A stretch of 64,000 nt of DNA, from NCBI RefSeq assembly GCF_000519185.1, contig NZ_JAFA01000005.1:229022-293021 (forward strand), written 5' to 3'. Below, one piece after another: positions 1 to 9,176 of the stretch. The translations under genes and the position numbers were made by a program. The notes beneath the pieces are model-generated. The model was not told where the DNA came from. It searched no databases and was given only the letters and a program-made list of their open reading frames with translations. The stretch's first letter is position 1, and each line of letters starts with the position of its first letter. The stretch is from Paraburkholderia nodosa DSM 21604. Its GTDB lineage: Bacteria; Pseudomonadota; Gammaproteobacteria; Burkholderiales; Burkholderiaceae.

Positions 1-1
1 T

Positions 2-676
2 GAAGGGCGCCAGCGTGTGCCGCTGATCGGCTTTTCGGGCAGCCCGTGGACGCTTGCCTGCTACATGGTCGAGGGCGGCGGCTCGGACGACTTCCGCACC
101 GTGAAGTCGATGCTGTACGCGCGCCCGGACCTCATGCAGCGCATTCTCGAAGTCAACGCGCAGGCAGTGGCGGCCTATCTGAACGCGCAGATCGAAGCCG
201 GTGCGCAGGCCGTGATGATCTTCGACACCTGGGGCGGCGCGCTCGCGGACGGCGCGTATCAGCGCTTCTCGCTCGCGTACATCGCGCAGGTGGTGGCGCA
301 GCTCAAGCGCGAGCACGATGGCGAGCGCGTGCCTGTGATCACGTTCACGAAGGGCGGCGGGCTCTGGCTCGACGAAATCGCCAATACGGGCGTGGACGCC
401 GTTGGCCTCGACTGGACCGTCAACCTTGGCCGCGCGCGCGAGCGCGTGGGCGAGCGCGTGGCGCTCCAGGGCAATCTCGACCCCACGGTGCTGTTCGCTT
501 CGCCGGCCGCGATTCGCGAGCAGGCGCGCGCGGTACTGGACAGCTTTGGCGCGCACCCGGGTCACGTGTTCAACCTCGGCCACGGCATTTCGCAGTTCAC
601 GCCGCCCGAAAGCGTGGCCGAACTCGTGGACGAAGTGCATCGTCACAGCCGCGCGATTCGCGCGACCGGCGCGTGA
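2..676 (+). CDS. hemE: Uroporphyrinogen decarboxylase, C-terminal part (start lies before the window)
   Basis: HemE removes the four acetate carboxyl groups of uroporphyrinogen III to give coproporphyrinogen III, a cytosolic step of heme synthesis. The reading frame is open from base 2, so the gene is cut by the window edge; about 224 of the usual ~360 residues are present. The stretch [19 protein letters not shown] is the family signature around the substrate pocket. The segment [12 protein letters not shown], then [11 protein letters not shown], and the C-terminal [14 protein letters not shown] are also typical of the family. The GTG at 17 is internal, because the frame and the conserved sequence continue upstream of it. 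It lies directly upstream of priA in the same direction, separated by 417 bases. Confidence 0.96.
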   Translation, partial: EGRQRVPLIGFSGSPWTLACYMVEGGGSDDFRTVKSMLYARPDLMQRILEVNAQAVAAYLNAQIEAGAQAVMIFDTWGGALADGAYQRFSLAYIAQVVAQLKREHDGERVPVITFTKGGGLWLDEIANTGVDAVGLDWTVNLGRARERVGERVALQGNLDPTVLFASPAAIREQARAVLDSFGAHPGHVFNLGHGISQFTPPESVAELVDEVHRHSRAIRATGA

Positions 677-775
677 CTTTTTTGGTGCGTCGCAGCAAGC
701 TGGGCTCCGGGCGTCAGGGTATGACCGGGCTCAAGAGGCCATCCAGACGCCATCGCGGTCCTGTCAAGACTTGAC

Positions 776-974
776 TTATACACACTTGCCTCGTTGCGGC
801 GCGCAAGAGGGAAAGGTTGTCGCAGGCGCCCGTTCAGGTCTGCGCAGAATCAATCAGACCCTTGACAGACAAGGCTTTCGGCGCTCCACGGCGCTCTGTG
901 CGGTATCCCACATAACGACCACGCGCCGGCGCGCTGCGGTGGCGGCCGGGAAGTTCTCAACAAAGTTATCCACA
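776..974 (+). promoter_or_regulatory. Two DnaA-box matches in the hemE-priA intergenic region
   Basis: The 417-base gap between hemE and priA has no credible gene. It contains TTATACACA at 776-784 and TTATCCACA at 966-974. Both fit the DnaA box consensus TTATNCACA exactly and lie in the same orientation, 190 bases apart. A TTGACA hexamer is at 862-867, but I see no convincing -10 box at the right distance. The motifs are seen directly; DnaA binding here is an inference. Confidence 0.5.
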
Positions 975-1093
975 GGCGCAGATTCGGGGGCGCGATTGTT
1001 CTGCGGAATCCAAAACTTAGCGCGAAATCTAAAGTATTACTTTAGGTTTGCGTGTCTGTGCGCTAGCGTACGGAACTTCCCTGGGAGTCAGGC

Positions 1094-3349
1094 ATGACAG
1101 GGCAGTACGTGCGCGTGGCGCTGGACCATCCATTGGATGCGCTCTACGACTATCGCTATGGCCTCGACAGCGCGCCCGAGCCCGGCATGCTCGTGCGCGT
1201 GCCGTTCGGGCGTCGCGACGTGGTCGGCCTGATCTGCGAAGTGAACGCTCACAGCGACGTGCCCGCGAACAAGCTCCGTGACGTGAGCGCGGTATGCGCC
1301 GCCTGTCCGCCGCTTTCGGCGCAGTGGCTCGCGCTGGCCGGCTTTGCCGCCGACTACTATCAGCGGGGTCTGGGCGAGGTCGCCTTGCCGGCGCTGCCGC
1401 AGGCGTTGCGCGATCCGTCGCGCTGGGCGCGCCTGCTCGCCCCCGAGGAGCGCTACCGTCTGTCGCCGCAAGGGCGCGCCGCGCTGCCCGACGCCTTGCC
1501 GGCGCGCGCCCAGGCGCTGCGCCGTCTCGCGCAGGCGCTTGCCGACGCCGGCGAACTCGACGCCGCCGCGGCCCGCGCGCTGCATCCCAAGGCGATTGCG
1601 ACGCTCGAAGCCTGGTGCGAAGCCGGCTGGGTCGAGCATGAATCCATCGAGTTCGGCACGGCCGCAAGCGTGGCCCACAACGCCGCGCAGACTATCGCCG
1701 TGGTGGAAGTCCCGCGCCTGAGCGACGAGCAGGCCGACGCCGTGGAAGCCATCGGCGCGGCGAGCGGCTTCGCGCCCTTCCTGTTGCACGGCGTGACGGG
1801 CAGCGGCAAGACCGAGGTCTATCTGCGCGCGCTCGCGGCGCTGCTCGAGCGCGACCCGGGCGCCCAGGCGCTCGTGCTGGTCCCGGAAATCAATCTCACG
1901 CCGCAGTTCGAGGCGGCCTTTCGCACGCGCTTCGCGGCCACGCTCGCCGACGAGGCCATCGTCACGCTTCACAGCGGCCTCGCGGAAGGCGAGCGCGCCC
2001 GCAACTGGCTCGCGGCGCACACGGGCCGCGCACGCATCGTGCTCGGCACGCGGCTCGCGGTGCTGGCCTCGCTGCCGCGTCTCGCGATGCTCGTGGTCGA
2101 CGAGGAGCACGACCCCGCCTACAAGCAGCAGGAAGGGCTGCGCTACTCGGCGCGCGACCTCGCGGTATGGCGTGCCAAGCAGCTGGGCGTGCCGGTCGTG
2201 CTGGGCTCGGCCACGCCGTCGCTCGAAAGCTGGTGGCAGGCCGAGCAGGGCCGCTACACGCGCCTCACGCTCTCGCGCCGCGCGATTGCCGACGCGGTGC
2301 TGCCCACCGTCAAGCTGATCGATCTCGAAGAGGAGCGTCGGCGCGGCCGCGCTTCGTTCGAAGGGCTCTCCGGGCCTTTGGTCACGGCGATGAAGGCTCG
2401 GCTCGAGCGCGGCGAGCAGAGCCTCGTGTTCCTGAACCGTCGCGGTTACGCACCCACGCTCGCGTGCGACGCCTGCGGCTGGGTGGCGGGCTGCCCGCGC
2501 TGCAGCGCGTACGTCGTGCTGCACAAGCCTGAGCGCGCGCTGCGCTGCCATCACTGCGGCTGGGAATCGCGCATTCCGCATTCGTGTCCCGAGTGCGGCA
2601 ACGTCGACATCGCGCCGATGGGGCGCGGCACGCAGCGCATCGAGGAGGCGCTCGCGAGCGCGGTGCCGGGCGCGCGGGTGCTGCGCATCGACGCCGACAG
2701 CACGCGCCGCAAGGGCAGCGCGCAGGCGCTTTTCTCCGACGTGCACGCGGGCGAAGTCGACATCCTGGTGGGCACGCAGATGATCGCAAAGGGGCACGAC
2801 TTCCAGCGCGTGTCGCTCGTTGGCGTGCTGAACGCCGACAATGCGCTCTTTTCACATGATTTCCGGGCCGGCGAGCGCCTGTTCGCGCAGTTGATGCAGG
2901 TGAGCGGGCGGGCGGGGCGCGCCGGACTGGCCGGCGAGGTGCTCGTGCAGACGCGCTATCCGCGCCACGCGCTCTATCACGCGCTGGCGCGCCAGGACTA
3001 TGTGGGGTTTGCGAATACGCAGGTCGCGGAGCGGCGCGACGCGCACCTGCCGCCGTTCGTCTATCAGGCGTTATTGCGCGCCGAAGGGCGCACGCTGGAG
3101 GCGGCGCTGGCGTTTCTCGCCCAGGCCGCGGAGGCGCTCACCGGGATTCCGGGCGCCGAGCGTGTCATGGCCTACGACGCGGTGCCGCTCACCATCGTGA
3201 AGGTGATGAACGTGCATCGCGCGCAACTGCTCGTGGAAAGCCAGTCGCGTGCCGCGCTGCAGGCAACGCTGCGCGCGTGGCAGCCCGCGCTGCGCGCGTT
3301 GCGCGGCGTGCTGCGCTGGAATCTCGAAGTCGATCCGCTCGACATCTAG
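1094..3349 (+). CDS. priA: Primosomal protein N', replication restart helicase
   Basis: PriA recognises stalled or repaired forks and loads the replicative helicase away from the origin. The 751-residue protein has the full family layout. The N-terminal DNA-binding part starts YVRVALDHPLDALYDY. The helicase has Walker A GVTGSGKT at residues 233-240 and the DEEH box at 336-339. The two-zinc module has eight cysteines at 458, 461, 467, 470, 485, 488, 498 and 501. The C-terminal helicase lobe contains GTQMIAKGHDF and QVSGRAGRAG. The ATG at 1094 starts the conserved N-terminus; only a weak GGGAG lies upstream. No key residue is missing, so this should be an active enzyme. Confidence 0.97.
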   Translation: MTGQYVRVALDHPLDALYDYRYGLDSAPEPGMLVRVPFGRRDVVGLICEVNAHSDVPANKLRDVSAVCAACPPLSAQWLALAGFAADYYQRGLGEVALPALPQALRDPSRWARLLAPEERYRLSPQGRAALPDALPARAQALRRLAQALADAGELDAAAARALHPKAIATLEAWCEAGWVEHESIEFGTAASVAHNAAQTIAVVEVPRLSDEQADAVEAIGAASGFAPFLLHGVTGSGKTEVYLRALAALLERDPGAQALVLVPEINLTPQFEAAFRTRFAATLADEAIVTLHSGLAEGERARNWLAAHTGRARIVLGTRLAVLASLPRLAMLVVDEEHDPAYKQQEGLRYSARDLAVWRAKQLGVPVVLGSATPSLESWWQAEQGRYTRLTLSRRAIADAVLPTVKLIDLEEERRRGRASFEGLSGPLVTAMKARLERGEQSLVFLNRRGYAPTLACDACGWVAGCPRCSAYVVLHKPERALRCHHCGWESRIPHSCPECGNVDIAPMGRGTQRIEEALASAVPGARVLRIDADSTRRKGSAQALFSDVHAGEVDILVGTQMIAKGHDFQRVSLVGVLNADNALFSHDFRAGERLFAQLMQVSGRAGRAGLAGEVLVQTRYPRHALYHALARQDYVGFANTQVAERRDAHLPPFVYQALLRAEGRTLEAALAFLAQAAEALTGIPGAERVMAYDAVPLTIVKVMNVHRAQLLVESQSRAALQATLRAWQPALRALRGVLRWNLEVDPLDI

Positions 3350-3423
3350 CAGCGGACAGCAGCCGGCCTGACCCCGTTGCCGCAACAGCGGGGCCACTCG
3401 GCATCAACTTCCCGTTTCCTGCC

Positions 3424-3573
3424 TCACTGGCCGACGGTATCGGCCACTTCCCTGCGCGCCGCGCGCTTCAAGCTCATGCGGCGTTCATCCGGCGCCGTCG
3501 CGCCGCGCATGAACAGCACGGCGCACATGGCGCACATCGTCCAGATCCCTGCGATTACCAGCAGCTTTTCCAT
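3424..3573 (-). CDS. Small single-span membrane protein (49 aa), unknown function
   Basis: This short minus-strand frame encodes MEKLLVIAGIWTMCAMCAVL followed by a basic, polar tail ending in ADTVGQ. Residues 4-22 are a clear hydrophobic span, so the product is probably an inner-membrane miniprotein with the charged tail in the cytoplasm. A purine-rich GGGACC lies about 5 bases before the ATG. It sits between priA and putA and is transcribed away from putA, so its promoter lies in the same intergenic space as the putA operators. Similar short frames may exist at this locus in related genomes, but I cannot check. I assign no function. Confidence 0.55.
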   Translation of the reverse strand: MEKLLVIAGIWTMCAMCAVLFMRGATAPDERRMSLKRAARREVADTVGQ

Positions 3574-3757
3574 TTTCCGGTCCCTACGCTCTTTCTTGTG
3601 ATCAACAACCCCCGCTCTGTTTGTATAACGGCACGGCCGCGGAATCGATTAGGGTTGTCCAGCGTGTTGTTGGGCCAGGGAAAATACCGAGCGCAACCCG
3701 TGCGGCCCGGTGGGCGGACATCGGCCGCAAACCCAGGCTGCACAAGGCCTCAACCGT

Positions 3758-3788
3758 GGTGCAACCATTTTGAGAGAGTGGTTGCACC
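3758..3788 (+). promoter_or_regulatory. Inverted pair of PutA operator half-sites upstream of putA
   Basis: A perfect 10-base inverted repeat, GGTGCAACCA at 3758-3767 and TGGTTGCACC at 3779-3788, lies 76 bases before the putA start. Each arm contains GTTGCA (3781-3786 on plus, 3760-3765 on minus), the hexamer described as the binding motif of the ribbon-helix-helix domain of E. coli PutA. The half-sites start 21 bases apart, about two helical turns. Because PutA here keeps that DNA-binding domain, autoregulation is the natural reading. The arms are followed by TTTTTATT, so the element could also act as a weak hairpin terminator or attenuator. Confidence 0.6.
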
Positions 3789-3863
3789 TTTTTATTGGTA
3801 GGGTTACGATTCGCCAACTTTTTGGTCACCGCCGGTGCGGGTCTGCCGGCATACGAAGGAAAC

Positions 3864-6800
3864 ATGGCTAGCACCACACTTGGCGTCAAAGTCGACGATC
3901 TCCTCCGCTCCCGCCTCAAGGACGCCGCCACGCGGCTCGAGCGCACGCCGCACTGGCTCATCAAGCAAGCCATCTTTGCCTATCTCGAGAAAATCGAGCA
4001 CGGCCAGCTGCCTCCGGAACTCAATGGCCATGTCGGTGCGACCGATCTCGCCGAAGGTGCTACCGCTGACGACGACGAAGCGGCATCGCACCCGTTCCTC
4101 GAATTCGCGCAAAACGTGCAACCGCAGTCGGTGCTGCGCGCGGCCATCACGGCCGCGTACCGCCGTCCGGAGCCAGAGTGCGTGCCGTTCCTGATCGGCG
4201 AAGGGCGCCTGCCGGCCAACCTCACGGGCGACGTGACGAAGCTCGCCACGAAGCTCGTGGAAACGCTGCGCGCGAAAGGCACGGGCGGCGGTGTGGAAGG
4301 GCTGATTCACGAGTTTTCGCTGTCCAGCCAGGAAGGCGTGGCGCTGATGTGCCTCGCCGAAGCGTTGCTGCGCATTCCCGACCGCGCCACGCGCGACGCG
4401 CTCATTCGCGACAAGATCAGCAAGGGCGACTGGAAATCGCACGTGGGCCACGCGCCGTCGCTGTTCGTGAACGCCGCCACGTGGGGCCTCATGATCACCG
4501 GCAAGCTCGTCACGACGAACAGCGAGACCGGTCTGTCGTCGGCGCTCACGCGCATGATCGGCAAGGGCGGCGAGCCGCTGATCCGCAAGGGCGTGGACAT
4601 GGCCATGCGCCTGATGGGCGAGCAGTTCGTCACGGGCGAGAACATCTCCGAGGCGCTGGCCAACAGCCGCAAGTTCGAAGCGCGCGGTTTCCGCTACTCG
4701 TACGACATGCTCGGCGAAGCCGCGACGACGGAAGCCGATGCCCAGCGCTACTACGCCTCGTACGAGCAGGCGATCCACGCCATCGGCAAGGCCGCGGGCG
4801 GCCGCGGCATCTACGAAGGCCCGGGCATCTCGATCAAGCTCTCCGCGCTGCACCCGCGCTACTCGCGCGCGCAGCAGGAACGCACGATGGGCGAGCTGCT
4901 GCCGCGCGTGCGCGCACTCGCCGTCCTCGCTCGCCGCTATGACATCGGCCTCAATATCGACGCCGAAGAAGCCGACCGCCTCGAACTCTCGCTCGACCTG
5001 CTCGAAGCGCTCTGCTTCGATCCGGAACTCGCGGGCTGGAACGGCATCGGCTTCGTGGTGCAGGCTTACCAGAAGCGCTGCCCGTTCGTGATCGACTACA
5101 TCGTCGATCTCGCGCGCCGCAGCCGTCACCGCATCATGGTGCGCCTCGTGAAGGGCGCCTACTGGGATACGGAAATCAAGCGCGCCCAGGTGGATGGCCT
5201 CGAAGGCTACCCCGTGTACACGCGCAAGATCTACACGGACGTGTCGTACCTCGCCTGCGCGAAGAAGCTGCTCGGCGCGCCTGATGCCGTGTATCCGCAG
5301 TTCGCCACGCACAACGCGTACACGCTCTCGGCGATCTATCACCTCGCGGGCCAGAACTACTATCCCGGCCAGTACGAATTCCAGTGCCTGCACGGCATGG
5401 GCGAGCCGCTGTACGAAGAAGTCACGGGCCCGCTCTCGCAGGGCAAGCTCAACCGTCCGTGCCGCGTCTACGCGCCGGTCGGCACGCATGAAACGCTGCT
5501 CGCGTATCTCGTGCGGCGTCTGCTCGAAAACGGCGCGAACACGTCGTTCGTGAATCGTATCGCCGATGCCTCCGTGCCGGTCGCCGAGCTGGTCACGAAC
5601 CCCATCGACGACGCCGCCAAGGTCGTGCCGCTCGGCGCGCCGCACGCGAAGATTCCGCTGCCGCGAGAGCTGTACGGCAGCGAGCGCTTCAATTCGATGG
5701 GCCTCGATCTCTCGAACGAGCATCGTCTCGCGTCGCTTTCGTCGGCGCTGCTGGCTAGCGCGCATCATCCGTGGCGCGCCGCGCCGATGCTCGCCGACAC
5801 CGATATCGCAGACAGCGCTGCACGCGACGTGCGCAACCCCGCCGATCATCGCGATCTCGTCGGGACCGTGGCGGAAGCCACGAGCGAGCACGTGAGCGCC
5901 GCGCTCTCGCACGCCGTGGCCGCCGCGCCGATCTGGCAGGCCACGCCCGTCGAAGCGCGCGCCGATTGCCTCGCACGCGCCGCCGATCTGCTCGAAGCGC
6001 AAATGCATACGCTGATGGGCCTGATCGTGCGTGAAGCGGGCAAGTCGCTGGCAAACGCCGTGGCCGAAATCCGCGAAGCGATCGACTTCCTGCGCTATTA
6101 CTCCACGCAGATCCGCGAAGAGTTCTCGAACGACACGCATCGCCCGCTCGGCCCCGTGGTGTGCATCAGCCCGTGGAACTTCCCGCTCGCGATTTTCATG
6201 GGCCAGGTGGCGGCCGCGCTCGCAGCCGGCAACACGGTGCTCGCGAAGCCCGCTGAACAAACGCCGCTGATCGCCGCGCAAGCGGTGCGCATCCTGCGCG
6301 AAGCCGGCGTGCCGGCGGGCGCGGTGCAACTGCTGCCGGGCAACGGCGAAACCGTGGGCGCGGCGCTCGTCGCCGATCACCGCACGCGTGCCGTGATGTT
6401 CACGGGCTCGACCGAAGTCGCGCGCCTCATCAACAAGACGCTTTCCGAGCGACTCGACTCCGAAGGCCGCCCGATTCCGCTGATCGCCGAAACCGGCGGC
6501 CAGAACGCGATGATCGTCGATTCGTCGGCGCTCGCGGAGCAGGTCGTGGCCGACGTGCTGCAAAGCGCGTTCGACTCGGCCGGCCAGCGCTGTTCCGCGC
6601 TGCGCGTGCTGTGCCTGCAGGACGACGTGGCGGACCGCACGCTCGAAATGCTCACGGGCGCGATGAAGGAACTCGCGGTGGGCAACCCCGACCGCCTCTC
6701 GACCGACGTCGGCCCCGTGATCGACATCGACGCGAAGCGCGGTATCGATACGCACGTCGCCGGCATGCGCGAAAAGGGCCGCAAGGTCCAGCAGATGCCG

Positions 6801-7808
6801 ACGCCCGACACCTGCGCGCAAGGCACGTTCGTGCCGCCCACGCTCATCGAGCTCGACAGCCTCGACGAACTCAAGCGCGAAGTGTTCGGCCCGGTGCTGC
6901 ACGTAGTGCGCTATCGCCGCAGCCAGCTCGACAAGCTGCTCGAGCAGATCCGCGCAACGGGCTACGGCCTCACGCTCGGCATTCACACGCGTATCGACGA
7001 AACGATCGCGCACGTGATCGGCCGCGCGCACGTAGGCAACATCTACGTGAACCGCAACGTGATCGGCGCGGTGGTGGGCGTGCAGCCATTCGGCGGCGAA
7101 GGCCTCTCGGGAACGGGTCCGAAGGCGGGTGGCGCGCTGTATCTTTCGCGTCTGCTCGCGAAGCGTCCGGCTGGTTTGCCGAAGTCGCTCGCGGATGTGC
7201 TCGTCGTCGACGCGCCGCAAGGTCCTGAAGGCAACGGCGCGCCGCAATCGGCCCAGTCCGCGCTCACGACGCTGCGCGACTGGCTCATTGCCGAGCGCGA
7301 GCCCGCGCTCGCGGCACGCTGCGACGGCTACCTCGAATACGTGCTCGCGGGCGCCACGGCGGTTCTGCCGGGCCCGACGGGCGAGCGCAACACCTACACG
7401 CTTTCGGCGCGCGGCACGGTGCTGTGCGTGTCATCGACGGCCACGGGCGCCCGCGCGCAACTCGCCGTTGCGCTCGCAACGGGCAACCGCGCGCTGTTCC
7501 AGGGCGCGGCAGGCGAAGCGCTGGTGAGCGCATTGCCGGCGGCACTGAAGGCGCACGTGGCGATCAAGAAGACGGCGGATGCCGACTTCGACGCAGTCCT
7601 CTTCGAAGGCGACAGCGACGAGCTGCTCGCACTCGTGAAGGAAGTGGCCAAGCGTCCTGGCCCGATCGTCTCGGTGCAGGGCGTGGCAGCGCACGCGCTC
7701 GCCAACGGCGATGAAGATTACGCTCTCGAACGACTGCTCGCGGAACGTTCGGTCAGCGTGAATACGGCAGCAGCAGGCGGTAATGCAAATTTGATGACGA
7801 TCGGTTAA
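3864..7808 (+). CDS. putA: Trifunctional proline dehydrogenase / P5C dehydrogenase / transcriptional repressor
   Basis: PutA oxidises proline to glutamate in two coupled steps: FAD-dependent proline dehydrogenase, then NAD-dependent pyrroline-5-carboxylate dehydrogenase. The 1314 residues show an N-terminal ribbon-helix-helix DNA-binding domain (about 2-45, TTLGVKVDDLLRSRLKDA). The proline dehydrogenase barrel covers about 190-570 and contains GISIKLSALHPRY and RLVKGAYWD. The aldehyde dehydrogenase domain covers about 640-1130, with Glu876 in AETGGQNAM and catalytic Cys910 in SAGQRCSALR. A C-terminal extension of about 180 residues follows, as in type B PutAs. I chose ATG 3864, preceded by GAAGGAAAC, over the GTG at 3795 because the RHH domain begins here. 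Paired GTTGCA sites upstream suggest autorepression when the protein is not membrane-bound. Confidence 0.97.
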   Translation: MASTTLGVKVDDLLRSRLKDAATRLERTPHWLIKQAIFAYLEKIEHGQLPPELNGHVGATDLAEGATADDDEAASHPFLEFAQNVQPQSVLRAAITAAYRRPEPECVPFLIGEGRLPANLTGDVTKLATKLVETLRAKGTGGGVEGLIHEFSLSSQEGVALMCLAEALLRIPDRATRDALIRDKISKGDWKSHVGHAPSLFVNAATWGLMITGKLVTTNSETGLSSALTRMIGKGGEPLIRKGVDMAMRLMGEQFVTGENISEALANSRKFEARGFRYSYDMLGEAATTEADAQRYYASYEQAIHAIGKAAGGRGIYEGPGISIKLSALHPRYSRAQQERTMGELLPRVRALAVLARRYDIGLNIDAEEADRLELSLDLLEALCFDPELAGWNGIGFVVQAYQKRCPFVIDYIVDLARRSRHRIMVRLVKGAYWDTEIKRAQVDGLEGYPVYTRKIYTDVSYLACAKKLLGAPDAVYPQFATHNAYTLSAIYHLAGQNYYPGQYEFQCLHGMGEPLYEEVTGPLSQGKLNRPCRVYAPVGTHETLLAYLVRRLLENGANTSFVNRIADASVPVAELVTNPIDDAAKVVPLGAPHAKIPLPRELYGSERFNSMGLDLSNEHRLASLSSALLASAHHPWRAAPMLADTDIADSAARDVRNPADHRDLVGTVAEATSEHVSAALSHAVAAAPIWQATPVEARADCLARAADLLEAQMHTLMGLIVREAGKSLANAVAEIREAIDFLRYYSTQIREEFSNDTHRPLGPVVCISPWNFPLAIFMGQVAAALAAGNTVLAKPAEQTPLIAAQAVRILREAGVPAGAVQLLPGNGETVGAALVADHRTRAVMFTGSTEVARLINKTLSERLDSEGRPIPLIAETGGQNAMIVDSSALAEQVVADVLQSAFDSAGQRCSALRVLCLQDDVADRTLEMLTGAMKELAVGNPDRLSTDVGPVIDIDAKRGIDTHVAGMREKGRKVQQMPTPDTCAQGTFVPPTLIELDSLDELKREVFGPVLHVVRYRRSQLDKLLEQIRATGYGLTLGIHTRIDETIAHVIGRAHVGNIYVNRNVIGAVVGVQPFGGEGLSGTGPKAGGALYLSRLLAKRPAGLPKSLADVLVVDAPQGPEGNGAPQSAQSALTTLRDWLIAEREPALAARCDGYLEYVLAGATAVLPGPTGERNTYTLSARGTVLCVSSTATGARAQLAVALATGNRALFQGAAGEALVSALPAALKAHVAIKKTADADFDAVLFEGDSDELLALVKEVAKRPGPIVSVQGVAAHALANGDEDYALERLLAERSVSVNTAAAGGNANLMTIG

Positions 7809-7904
7809 GCACAAGCGATACTGTCGGTCGTCTCAAGACAAGGAAGCGGCAAGGCCCATAGAAACCGAAGCCGCTCGTTTGATACCTGGTACCAAGGAGA
7901 AGCA

Positions 7905-9053
7905 ATGCAACACACGATGAAGCAGCTGGCAGGCGCAACGCTTGTTGCCGCCCTGTCGCTGGCGGGGACTGCGCACGCACAACAAGCCGAAGACGTGAAG
8001 ATCGGTTTCGCCGGTCCGATGACGGGTGCGCAGGCGCACTATGGCAAGGACTTCCAGAACGGCATCACGCTCGCAGTCGAAGACATGAACGCGACGAAGC
8101 CCGTGATCGGCGGCAAGCCGGTTCACTTCGTGCTCGACTCGGCCGACGATCAGGCCGACCCGCGCACGGGCACGACGGTCGCGCAGAAGCTCGTCGACGA
8201 CGGCATCAAGGGCATGCTCGGTCACTTCAACTCGGGCACGACGATCCCGGCTTCGCGCATCTACGCGAACGCAGGCATCCCGCAGATCGCCATGGCGACG
8301 GCGCCTGAGTACACGCAGCAAGGCTTCAAGACGACGTTCCGCATGATGACCTCGGACACGCAGCAGGGTTCGGTCGCAGGCACGTTCGCAGTGAAGAGCC
8401 TCGGCATGAAGAAGATCGTCGTGATCGACGACCGCACGGCTTACGGCCAGGGTCTCGCCGACGAGTTCTCGAAGGCTGCGAAGGCTGCGGGCGGCAACAT
8501 CATCGACCGTGAATACACCAACGACAAGGCCGTCGACTTCAAGTCGGTCCTGACGAAGGCGAAGGCGATGAATCCCGACCTGGTCTATTTCGGCGGCGCG
8601 GATTCGCAAGCGGCACCGATGGTCAAGCAGATGAAGTCGCTGGGCGTCAAGGCCCCGCTGATGGGCGGCGAAATGGTTCACACGCCGACCTTCCTGCAGA
8701 TCGCGGGTGACGCGGCGAACGGTACGGTGGCGTCGCTCGCCGGCCTGCCGCTCGACCAGATGCCGGGTGGCAAGGACTACGTCGCGAAGTACAAGAAGCG
8801 CTTCGGCGAAGACGTGCAGACGTACTCGCCGTACGCCTACGACGGCGCAATGGCGATGTTCGACGCCATGAAGAAGGCCAACTCGACGGATCCGGCGAAG
8901 TACCTGCCGTTCCTCGCGAAGACCAGCATGCAGGCGGTCACGACGTCGGACCTCGCGTACGACACGCGCGGCGACCTGAAGAACGGCGGCATCACGCTGT
9001 ACAAGGTTGTCGACGGCAAGTGGACGACGCTGCAAAGCGTGGGCGGCAAGTAA
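7905..9053 (+). CDS. Branched-chain amino acid type ABC transporter substrate-binding protein
   Basis: A periplasmic binding protein of the LivJ/LivK family (type 1 periplasmic binding fold). The 382 residues start with a signal peptide that ends in AGTAHA before QQAEDVKIGFAGPMTG, the usual first strand of the mature protein. Other family segments are FVLDSADDQADPRTGTTVAQ and VIDDRTAYGQGLADEF. The ATG is preceded by AAGGAGAAG with good spacing. It lies 96 bases after putA and ends at a strong intrinsic terminator. No permease or ATPase genes are nearby, so its membrane partners must be encoded elsewhere, as is common for orphan Liv-type binding proteins. The ligand cannot be read from the sequence; leucine, isoleucine and valine are the default guess. 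Confidence 0.93.
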   Translation: MQHTMKQLAGATLVAALSLAGTAHAQQAEDVKIGFAGPMTGAQAHYGKDFQNGITLAVEDMNATKPVIGGKPVHFVLDSADDQADPRTGTTVAQKLVDDGIKGMLGHFNSGTTIPASRIYANAGIPQIAMATAPEYTQQGFKTTFRMMTSDTQQGSVAGTFAVKSLGMKKIVVIDDRTAYGQGLADEFSKAAKAAGGNIIDREYTNDKAVDFKSVLTKAKAMNPDLVYFGGADSQAAPMVKQMKSLGVKAPLMGGEMVHTPTFLQIAGDAANGTVASLAGLPLDQMPGGKDYVAKYKKRFGEDVQTYSPYAYDGAMAMFDAMKKANSTDPAKYLPFLAKTSMQAVTTSDLAYDTRGDLKNGGITLYKVVDGKWTTLQSVGGK

Positions 9054-9076
9054 GCGCCTGAGCTTCGGCTGAAGTA

Positions 9077-9113
9077 AAAAGCCCCGCAGAATCGAAAGAT
9101 CTGCGGGGCTTTT
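9077..9113 (+). terminator. Intrinsic terminator after the Liv-type binding protein gene
   Basis: AAAAGCCCCGCAGA and its complement TCTGCGGGGCTTTT flank a short loop, 24 bases after the stop codon. The T-run lies at 9110-9113 and on. The A-run on the left also makes it usable from the minus strand, where the TPP enzyme gene ends at 9177. Confidence 0.9.
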
Positions 9114-9176
9114 GTTTGTGCGCTCGCAATGGCTCATCCAGCGTAAAAGGTGAGCTTGTTCAGGATTCCTTTTCAG

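Noticed and set aside
3804..7247. 1147-codon open frame on the minus strand across putA
   Set aside because: It is opposite a fully conserved gene, has Arg/His-rich composition typical of GC-rich antisense frames and shows no family motif.
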